Part shown: piece by piece, positions 1 through 6,470 of the stretch | Numbering within the stretch: the first letter of the stretch is position 1 | Layout of the letters: every line of letters begins with the position of its first letter | NCBI GenBank assembly: GCA_011390235.1 | Contig: JAABSS010000010.1 | Span: 1 to 7,535 of the forward strand | Source: Desulfotignum sp. | GTDB taxonomy: Bacteria; Desulfobacterota; Desulfobacteria; Desulfobacterales; Desulfobacteraceae | Reading direction: 5' to 3' | DNA length: 7,535 bases | Translations under genes and position numbers: made by a program | The notes under the pieces: model-generated | Told to the model about the DNA's origin: nothing | Database searches by the model: none | The model's input: only the letters and a program-made list of their open reading frames with translations

Positions 1-48
1 AGCGATATTGCAAAAAAAATCTATCTGGGAGAAAATTTCAAACTGTAA
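1..48 (+). CDS. lptB: LptB C-terminal tail (partial, LPS export ABC ATPase)
   Basis: The first 15 codons, ending in TAA at 46-48, read SDIAKKIYLGENFKL. This resembles the conserved C-terminus of LptB, which in E. coli ends roughly YLGEDFRL. LptB is the cytoplasmic ATPase that powers LptFGC extraction of lipopolysaccharide from the inner membrane. Only the tail is present, so no nucleotide-binding motif can be checked. The position just before rpoN is the classical lptA-lptB-rpoN order, which supports the call strongly despite the short sequence. The rest of the gene lies upstream of the window. Confidence 0.82.
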   Translation, partial: SDIAKKIYLGENFKL

Positions 49-50
49 CT

Positions 51-1493
51 ATGGAACTCGGATTACAACAAAGCCTCACACTGACCCAGCAGCTGGTGAT
101 GACCCCCCAGCTGCAGCAGGCTATCAAACTGCTGCAGTTGTCCCGGCTTGAACTGGCTGAAATGATTCAGCAGGAGATGGAACAAAATCCTGCCCTGGAA
201 GAACAGACGCCGGAAGAGTCCGCTGAAAAAACCCTGGCAACACCGGACAGTGAAGCACAGATACCCGATGGGGAAGCCCCTGTCAAGGAAGTCACCATTG
301 ATGAAAAGGTCCGGTCGGACACGGACTGGGAAAACTATATCAATGAATACAATTCCACCGGCCGGGTCTACACGGAAACAGAACATACCGAAGCCCCCAA
401 CTTCGAGGCGTTCACCTCGGAAAAAACCACGCTTGAGGCCCATCTGAAATGGCAGCTGATGCTCCGGGGCCTGGATGAAAAAGAGGAAAAAATCGGCCAT
501 ATGATTATCGACAACCTCAACGGGGACGGGTACCTGTGTTCGGATGTGGCGGAAATCGCCCAGACAGCCGAAGTGGAACCCGGTCAGGTGGAAAATGTGC
601 TGTCCATTCTCCAGACCCTTGATCCGCCGGGGGTCTGTGCAAGGGATCTGTGCGAAACCCTGCTCATCCAGGTAAAACAGCTGGGAATCGAAAACCCTGT
701 GCTCGCAAAAATCATTCAGCACCATTTAAAAAACCTGGAAAACAGAAACAGCAAAAAAATTGCCAAAGCCCTGCACATTTCTGTAGAAGATGTCCGGGCT
801 GCCGTAAAAATCCTTCAATACCTGGAGCCCAAACCAGGCAGAAAGTTTTCCAATGAAGAAGCCGCCTATATTATTCCTGATATTTATGTATACAAGGTCA
901 AGGACGGGTTCAAAATTGTCATGAATGATGACGGGCTTCCCAAACTGCGGATCAACCGGTTTTACAAAAATGCCATTGCCGACGGCAAAAAAATATCCCG
1001 GGAAACCAAAACCTATCTCAATGAAAAGATGCAGTCTGCTTCCTGGCTGATCAAAAGCATACACCAGCGCCAGAAAACCATTTATCTGGTCATGGAAAGC
1101 ATCATCAAATTTCAGTATGAATTTTTTGAAAAAGGCATTGCCTATCTGCGCCCCTTGATCCTCAAGGATATTGCCGAAGACATCCAGATGCATGAATCCA
1201 CCATCAGCCGGGTCACCACCAATAAATATGCCTATACCCCGCAGGGCCTGTTTGAACTCAAATATTTTTTCAACTCTTCCATTGAGCGGACCGGCGGTGC
1301 TTCCATGGCCTCTGCCAGTGTCAAGGAAAGAATACGCCTGCTCATTGAACATGAAGACCCCGGGGCTCCTTTGAGTGATGACCGCATCGCCGCCATCCTC
1401 CAGGAATCCAACATACAGATCGCCCGAAGAACCGTTGCCAAATACCGGAAGGTACTCAATATTCTTCCTTCCAATAAACGCAAACAACTTTAG
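51..1493 (+). CDS. rpoN: RNA polymerase sigma-54 factor RpoN
   Basis: This encodes sigma-54, which directs RNA polymerase to -24/-12 promoters and needs AAA+ enhancer-binding activators to open them. The 480 residues match the usual length (E. coli has 477). Residues 1-50 are the glutamine- and leucine-rich Region I (LTLTQQLVMTPQLQQAIKLL), which contacts activators. Residues about 50-115 are the acidic variable Region II. The core-binding domain follows, then a helix-turn-helix around 370-390 (KDIAEDIQMHESTISR). The diagnostic RpoN box ARRTVAKYR at 458-466 reads the -24 element. The ATG lies 2 nt after the lptB stop. No good Shine-Dalgarno sits at normal spacing (only GGGAG about 20 nt upstream), so translational coupling to lptB is likely. 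Downstream hpf, ptsN and rapZ complete the canonical cluster. The sequence is intact, with no frameshift. Confidence 0.98.
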   Translation: MELGLQQSLTLTQQLVMTPQLQQAIKLLQLSRLELAEMIQQEMEQNPALEEQTPEESAEKTLATPDSEAQIPDGEAPVKEVTIDEKVRSDTDWENYINEYNSTGRVYTETEHTEAPNFEAFTSEKTTLEAHLKWQLMLRGLDEKEEKIGHMIIDNLNGDGYLCSDVAEIAQTAEVEPGQVENVLSILQTLDPPGVCARDLCETLLIQVKQLGIENPVLAKIIQHHLKNLENRNSKKIAKALHISVEDVRAAVKILQYLEPKPGRKFSNEEAAYIIPDIYVYKVKDGFKIVMNDDGLPKLRINRFYKNAIADGKKISRETKTYLNEKMQSASWLIKSIHQRQKTIYLVMESIIKFQYEFFEKGIAYLRPLILKDIAEDIQMHESTISRVTTNKYAYTPQGLFELKYFFNSSIERTGGASMASASVKERIRLLIEHEDPGAPLSDDRIAAILQESNIQIARRTVAKYRKVLNILPSNKRKQL

Positions 1494-1499
1494 GGAGGT
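1493..1499 (+). promoter_or_regulatory. Ribosome binding site of hpf
   Basis: GGGAGGT begins at the last base of the rpoN stop codon and lies 6 nt before the hpf ATG at 1506. It is the strongest Shine-Dalgarno sequence in the window. It suggests hpf is translated well above, and independently of, rpoN on the shared message. Confidence 0.75.
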
Positions 1500-1505
1500 A
1501 TTTTT

Positions 1506-2051
1506 ATGCAAACAACCGTTACGTTCAAAAAAATTGACCCTTCTGATGCTTTAAAATCCTACGTGAGAAAAAAACTGGATAAATTTGATAAAATGCTGGA
1601 CAGTCCCGCAGAAGCCTATGTGGTACTGTCTGTTGAAAAAATCAGACATATTGCGGAAATCACGCTGTCCTGTGACAAACTCAACATCCATGCCAAAGAA
1701 GACTCCGAAAGCATGTATTCCTCCATTGACACCCTTGTGGACAAGGTCAGGGTGCAGATCAAAAAGCACAAGGAAAAAATCAAACGCCACATGTCCGGAA
1801 AAAAACAAAGCCTTATGGACACGGCAGAATTCAGCCATACCGGAAATGCCTTTGCAGCAGAAGCGTTATTTTCTGAAGACCTTGTCATGGAGACCATTGA
1901 TACAAAACCCATGGATATTGAAGATGCGGTTGTTGAATTCAATACCGGCAGGCATGCTTTTTTTGTTTTTAACAATGCCCGGACAGAACAATTGAATGTC
2001 CTTTACAAACACAACAACGGAAAGCTGGGATTGATCCAGCCCGGGGGATGA
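1506..2051 (+). CDS. hpf: Long-form ribosome hibernation promoting factor (HPF/RaiA family)
   Basis: This cytoplasmic ribosome-binding protein blocks the mRNA/tRNA channel of idle 30S subunits and protects ribosomes during starvation. Residues about 1-100 are the S30AE fold (TVTFKKIDPSDALKSYVRKK at the start, then a basic helix ending KHKEKIKRH). A linker of about 25 residues follows. A second domain at about 125-178 carries the family signature KPMDIEDAVVEF...HAFFVFNNA...LNVLYKHNNGKLGLIQP. That C-terminal domain marks the long form, which dimerises and joins two 70S ribosomes into 100S particles without a separate RMF. The length of 181 residues fits. Position in the rpoN cluster is conserved. 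The stop overlaps the ptsN ATG (ATGA), indicating coupling. The gammaproteobacterial gene at this locus is the short form, so only position, not architecture, is shared with E. coli. Confidence 0.95.
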   Translation: MQTTVTFKKIDPSDALKSYVRKKLDKFDKMLDSPAEAYVVLSVEKIRHIAEITLSCDKLNIHAKEDSESMYSSIDTLVDKVRVQIKKHKEKIKRHMSGKKQSLMDTAEFSHTGNAFAAEALFSEDLVMETIDTKPMDIEDAVVEFNTGRHAFFVFNNARTEQLNVLYKHNNGKLGLIQPGG

Positions 2052-2521
2052 CAAAAGGGAAAATGAATATCAGCAAAATTCTCAAAAAAGAATCCATAGT
2101 ACCTGATCTGGTATCGACCACCAAACACGGTATTATCAGCGAATTGTCCCGGGCGGTCTCTCTCTCTGCCAATGCACCGGCGGAAGATATTGCCGCTGTG
2201 TTGATGGAAAGAGAATCTTTGGGCAGCACCGGCATCGGCGGGGGGATTGCCATACCCCATGGAAAACTTGCTGCTGTCACCGACGTTGTTCTGGGATTCG
2301 GCCGCAGTGTGGCCGGGGTGGAATACGATTCTCTGGACAGCAGGCCGGTGCATATTTTTTTTCTTTTGCTGACCCCGGAAAATTCCACCGGTAGTCATCT
2401 AAAGGTACTGGCCCAGATTTCCAAACTGCTGAAAATGGACCATTTCAAACAGGGATTGAAAACAGCAGATACCCTTGACGAAATATATGACCTTATCCTG
2501 GAACAGGATGAGGATTTTTAA
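2048..2521 (+). CDS. ptsN: PTS IIA-like nitrogen regulatory protein PtsN (EIIA-Ntr)
   Basis: This is a regulatory phosphocarrier of the nitrogen PTS, accepting phosphate from an NPr/HPr-type protein. In studied proteobacteria it controls potassium transport, sensor kinases and stress responses rather than sugar uptake. The 157-residue protein is a single PTS_EIIA_2 domain. The phospho-acceptor histidine is H71 within GIGGGIAIPHGK, preceded by the family motif ERESLGSTGIG. Two starts are possible: ATG 2048 overlaps the hpf stop as ATGA, whereas ATG 2063 gives MNISKILKKESIVPDL, which matches typical PtsN N-termini (the histidine would then be H66). Neither has an ideally spaced Shine-Dalgarno: GGGGG at 2043-2047 abuts the first and AAGGGA at 2055-2060 is only 2 nt from the second. 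Coupled translation from hpf fits either. It is followed 9 nt later by rapZ, as in E. coli. Confidence 0.95.
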   Translation: MTKGKMNISKILKKESIVPDLVSTTKHGIISELSRAVSLSANAPAEDIAAVLMERESLGSTGIGGGIAIPHGKLAAVTDVVLGFGRSVAGVEYDSLDSRPVHIFFLLLTPENSTGSHLKVLAQISKLLKMDHFKQGLKTADTLDEIYDLILEQDEDF

Positions 2522-2530
2522 AAAAATGCC

Positions 2531-3408
2531 ATGGGAAAAGAAACGGTTTATATAATTACCGGGCTGTCAGGCTCTGGTAAATCAACAGCTATTCAGGCTT
2601 TTGAAGATGCCTCCTTTTATTGCGTGGACAATATGCCCATGGAGCTTGTGCCCAAATTTCTGGAGCTGCCCTTTAAGGAAAGCCCGCAGATAAAAGGCAT
2701 TGCCTTTGTCATGGACATGCGCTCCAAAACCTTTGTCACCAATTATGCAGGCGGCATATCTGCCATAGAAGAGCTGGGCATAGTGCCCAAAATCATTTTT
2801 CTGGAAGCTGATGTAGATACCCTGGTGAAAAGGTTCAGCCAGACACGGCGCCAGCACCCGGTTTCCGGCACAAAGAGCCTGCTGGAAAGTATCCATTCCG
2901 AAATCAGCCTGATGCAACCCGTCAAGGCAACTGCCCACCATGTCATCGATACCAGCACATACAATGTTCACCAGCTGAAATCCAAAATTCTGGACCTGAT
3001 TCACAACGGCAAAGAAAATTTTTCACTCATGAAGGTAAACGTATTGTCCTTTGGGTACAAATACGGAATTCCCAGTGATGCCGACCTGGTGATCGACATG
3101 CGGTTTCTTGCCAACCCCTATTTTGTACCGGAATTGAAAAACCATGACGGTGAATCCACAGCTGTGAAAATATTTGTTCTGTCAAATCCGGAAACCAAAG
3201 TTTTTCTTGAAAAATATGTCAATCTGCTTGATTTTTTGATACCATTATATAAAAGAGAGAACAAGGCATACCTGACCATTGGCGTCGGCTGCACAGGCGG
3301 CCGCCACCGAAGCGTCGCCATCGCCCGCAGCATCTTTGAGCACCTTAACCAGAAAGGATGGAACCCCGGTCTCATTCACCGGGATCTTGACCGGGATATA
3401 AAAGAAAC

Positions 3409-3412
<4 letters not shown>
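2531..3412 (+). CDS. rapZ: RapZ-family nucleotide-binding protein (RNase adapter protein)
   Basis: In enterobacteria RapZ senses glucosamine-6-phosphate and delivers the sRNA GlmZ to RNase E, adjusting glmS expression. Outside that group the molecular role is less clear, so only family membership is firm here. The 293 residues match the family (E. coli has 284). The N-terminal P-loop domain has Walker A GLSGSGKS at 11-18 followed by CVDNMP at 31-36. The C-terminal ligand-binding domain carries VGCTGGRHRS at 252-261 and ends with IHRDLDRD. Start ATG 2531 is the only sensible in-frame start. A GAGGAT at 2510-2515 inside the ptsN end is about 15 nt away, long for a Shine-Dalgarno. The stop TGA overlaps the ATG of the next gene. 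Neighbouring ptsN and the EIIA gene keep it in a phosphotransfer context. Confidence 0.96.
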
Positions 3413-4895
<1,483 letters not shown>

Positions 4896-4900
4896 AAAAT

Positions 4901-4996
4901 GGGGTCAGGCTTGCGTTATTGTCGTTATTGGGTTGGGGAAAAATACAAATTTTTGGTCCAGGTAAACAATAACGACAATAACGCAAGCCTGACCCC
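4901..4996. repeat. Perfect 30-bp inverted repeat (REP/MITE-like palindromic element)
   Basis: The left arm 4901-4930 begins GGGGTCAGGCTTGCG. The right arm 4967-4996 is its exact reverse complement, with 30 of 30 positions matching by hand. The 36-nt loop (4931-4966) contains a second small hairpin, AAAAAT-ACAA-ATTTTT at 4939-4954. Each arm also holds a doubled 7-mer (GTTATTG twice, 9-nt period, in the left arm). The element occupies almost all of the gap-tpiA spacer. The GGGGTCAGG arm ends recall palindromic repeats that I associate with REP-associated (Y1/IS200-like) transposases in environmental proteobacteria; that link is from memory and untested. No transposase lies in the window. On the plus strand no T-tract follows, so it is not a standard terminator there. 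On the minus strand T6 follows one base after the stem. Confidence 0.9.
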
Positions 4997-5008
4997 TCAT
5001 AAAAAAAT

Positions 5009-5014
5009 GGAGGG
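5009..5014 (+). promoter_or_regulatory. Ribosome binding site that fixes the tpiA start
   Basis: GGAGGG lies 4 nt before ATG 5019, just outside the palindromic element. It supports the start MKRMPMIAGNWKM. The open frame continues upstream through the palindrome to ATG 4899, but that codon has no Shine-Dalgarno and would add 40 residues foreign to the TIM family. Confidence 0.75.
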
Positions 5015-5018
5015 TCCC

Positions 5019-5783
5019 ATGAAACGCATGCCGATGATCGCAGGCAACTGGAAAATGTTCAAGACCGGTCCCGAAGCAGTGAAAACCGCTACGCAGCTTG
5101 CTGCAGCCTGCAAAGATATCACTGAGGTACAGATCATGATCGCCCCTGCTTTTGTGTCACTGCCCCTGGTGGCGGCAGCTGTCAAAGGCACCCCCGTATG
5201 CCTGGGCGCACAGAACCTGCATTTTGAAAAACAAGGGGCGTTCACCGGTGAAATCTCTGCTGACATGCTGACTGCCGCAGGTGCGGAATATGTCATTATC
5301 GGCCATTCTGAACGGCGCCAGTATTTTTTTGAAACCGATGACATGGTATGCAAAAAAATCCGGGCAGCCGTCATAGCCGGTCTCAAACCCGTGCTGTGTG
5401 TCGGGGAAACCGAAACCCAGCGGGACGAGGAAAAAACATTTTTAACCCTTGACAAGCAAGTATCAGATGGGTTACAAGGCTTTGGTCCGGAAGAAATCAA
5501 GGACCTGGTCCTGGCCTATGAGCCTGTGTGGGCAATTGGTACGGGAAAAAGTGCCGATACCGGTCAGGTGGAAGAAGTACACCAGTACCTGCGGTCCCTG
5601 CTGGAAAAAAGATTTTCTTCGGACCTGGCCCAAAGCATACGCATAGTATACGGCGGGTCGGTGAAACCGGAAAACATAAACGAACTGATGCGCATCACAG
5701 ACGTTGACGGCGCCTTGGTAGGCGGGGCCAGCCTTGATGCGGATACGTTCACCAAAATTATAAGATTTGATACCACATTATGA
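5019..5783 (+). CDS. tpiA: Triosephosphate isomerase
   Basis: This interconverts dihydroxyacetone phosphate and glyceraldehyde-3-phosphate in the cytoplasm, supplying the gap enzyme encoded just upstream. The product is 254 residues (E. coli has 255), a single TIM barrel. N10 and K12 in AGNWKM bind substrate. H96 in IIGHSERR is the electrophile and E168 in AYEPVWAIGTGKSA is the catalytic base, followed by the mobile loop 6. The phosphate-binding motifs YGGSVKPENI and GALVGGASL close the barrel. The start at 5019 is preferred from the Shine-Dalgarno and from family alignment; ATG 5028 and 5034 are less likely. The stop TGA overlaps the secG ATG. A strong hairpin element lies in the leader, beginning 6 nt after gap, and could affect mRNA stability or the ratio of gap to tpiA expression. 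Confidence 0.98.
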   Translation: MKRMPMIAGNWKMFKTGPEAVKTATQLAAACKDITEVQIMIAPAFVSLPLVAAAVKGTPVCLGAQNLHFEKQGAFTGEISADMLTAAGAEYVIIGHSERRQYFFETDDMVCKKIRAAVIAGLKPVLCVGETETQRDEEKTFLTLDKQVSDGLQGFGPEEIKDLVLAYEPVWAIGTGKSADTGQVEEVHQYLRSLLEKRFSSDLAQSIRIVYGGSVKPENINELMRITDVDGALVGGASLDADTFTKIIRFDTTL

Positions 5784-6079
5784 CCACACTTATTACTGCA
5801 TTACATGTTACCGTCTGCATCCTGCTTATTCTGATCGTCTTGCTCCAGAGCGGCAAGGGCGCAGAAATGGGGGTCTCCATCGGCGGCGGCGGCAGCCAGA
5901 CCCTGTTCGGGGCATCCGGCCCGGCCACGATTTTGACCAAGATCACAACCGGTGTTGCCATCGTGTTCATGGTGACCTCTCTGACCCTGGCGTATTTTTC
6001 CGGTCACAAGGCAGAAAAAAGTATCATCACCTCCAACCCTGCACCGGTAGAGCAGTCAGCTGACCAGGCTGCCGAGTAA
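5780..6079 (+). CDS. secG: Preprotein translocase subunit SecG
   Basis: SecG is the small inner-membrane subunit of SecYEG that assists SecA-driven protein export. The 99-residue product has two hydrophobic segments at about 3-22 and 52-73. They are joined by the family signature LLQSGKGAEMG (21-31) and a glycine-rich loop, VSIGGGGSQTLFGASG. A short polar tail rich in Q, A and E follows. The length is typical for SecG. The ATG overlaps the tpiA stop (ATGA), so it is coupled; the tpiA-secG order is common in bacteria. A tRNA-Leu gene begins 16 nt after the stop, so secG and the tRNA are probably on one transcript that ends at the terminator at about 6228. Confidence 0.96.
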   Translation: MTTLITALHVTVCILLILIVLLQSGKGAEMGVSIGGGGSQTLFGASGPATILTKITTGVAIVFMVTSLTLAYFSGHKAEKSIITSNPAPVEQSADQAAE

Positions 6080-6095
6080 TACAGGACAAATGCAC

Positions 6096-6180
6096 GCCGA
6101 AGTGGTGGAATAGGTAGACACGCACGCTTGAGGGGCGTGTGGGGCGACCCGTGGGAGTTCAAATCTCCCCTTCGGCACCA
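6096..6180 (+). tRNA. tRNA-Leu (anticodon GAG)
   Basis: The acceptor stem GCCGAAG (6096-6102) pairs with CTTCGGC (6170-6176), followed by discriminator A and an encoded CCA (6178-6180). The D-arm contains the GGTAGACAC segment typical of tRNA-Leu. The anticodon stem CACGC/GCGTG (6123-6127 and 6135-6139) encloses loop TTGAGGG with anticodon GAG at 6130-6132, which reads CUC and CUU. A long class II variable arm (GGG-CGA-CCC) follows. The T-arm is GGGAG-TTCAAAT-CTCCC (6153-6169). At 85 nt it is a complete class II tRNA. It lies immediately after secG, the same neighbour that tRNA-Leu(GAG) leuU has in E. coli. Confidence 0.97.
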
Positions 6181-6191
6181 CTAAAAATCAG

Positions 6192-6228
6192 GCCATGGGC
6201 AGCAATGTTCATGGCTTTTTTGTTTTTT
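6192..6228 (+). terminator. Intrinsic terminator of the gap/tpiA-secG-tRNA unit
   Basis: A 6-bp stem, GCCATG (6192-6197) with CATGGC (6210-6215), is followed by six T, one G and six more T (6216-6228). AAAAA at 6183-6187 can pair with the T-tract, making it partly bidirectional. It starts 12 nt after the tRNA CCA end and would close the secG-tRNA transcript. Confidence 0.75.
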
Positions 6229-6238
6229 CAGGTATGGC

Positions 6239-6421
6239 ATGCCGGAAGATTTTCGAAGAAACTGCTTCAGGTGCAAGTTTTTCTATGTAACCTGGGATCC
6301 GAATCATCCCAATGGGTGCAGGGCCATGGGCTTTAAAACCCGGCAACTGCCTTCCATGGTTGTGTTCCAGTCCTCGGGCGAGCCCTGCCGCATGTTCAAA
6401 AAAAAAAACAACCCGTCATAG
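6239..6421 (+). CDS. Small four-cysteine protein of unknown function
   Basis: This encodes a 60-residue protein, MPEDFRRNCFRCKFFYVTW at the start, with cysteines at 9, 12, 27 and 50 in the arrangement C-x2-C-x14-C-x22-C. That pattern, with conserved-looking FYVTWDP, NGCRAMGFKTRQLPS and SSGEPC blocks, suggests a zinc-binding or other metal-stabilised fold. I recall similar short proteins in deltaproteobacteria, some labelled uracil-DNA glycosylase; no glycosylase motif is visible, so that label would be unsupported. There is no signal peptide or membrane segment. The start ATG 6239 has AGG at 6230-6232, 6 nt upstream. It begins only 10 nt after a terminator T-tract, so expression would depend on readthrough or on a promoter hidden upstream. 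A run of eleven A (6398-6408) near its end is a possible slippage site. Its coding nature is probable and its function unknown. Confidence 0.7.
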   Translation: MPEDFRRNCFRCKFFYVTWDPNHPNGCRAMGFKTRQLPSMVVFQSSGEPCRMFKKKNNPS

Positions 6422-6434
6422 GTTTGTGCCTGTC

Positions 6435-6462
6435 TTGCATATTAATAAAATCAGCTTATAGT
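6435..6462 (+). promoter_or_regulatory. Sigma-70-like promoter for the ClpX-like gene
   Basis: A TTGCAT -35-like hexamer (6435-6440) and TATAGT -10 hexamer (6457-6462, five of six consensus positions) are separated by 16 bp in an AT-rich spacer. Initiation about 7 nt after the -10 would fall at about 6469-6471, essentially on the ATG of the downstream gene. The box is supported by consensus match and position only. Confidence 0.5.
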
Positions 6463-6470
6463 ATTGTATT

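Noticed and set aside
63..1511. Long minus-strand open frames (63-725 and 726-1511) opposite rpoN
   Set aside because: They lie wholly against a clear sigma-54 gene, show no recognisable family and arise from its codon bias.
4901..5008. Palindrome as an intrinsic terminator of gap on the plus strand
   Set aside because: The stem is followed by TCATAAAAAAA, with no T-tract, so it does not fit a plus-strand Rho-independent terminator.
5767..6063. Alternative plus-strand open frame overlapping secG
   Set aside because: It is composed of R, P and G shadow codons; the secG frame has the transmembrane pattern and family signature.
6096..6200. tRNA-Leu 3' end as an integration attachment site
   Set aside because: No integrase and no repeat of the tRNA 3' end occurs in the remaining sequence; what follows is a terminator and ordinary genes.
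6191..6331. 10-nt direct repeat GGCCATGGGC at 6191-6200 and 6322-6331
   Set aside because: The first copy is part of the terminator stem and the second is coding; the length is too short to exceed chance with confidence.
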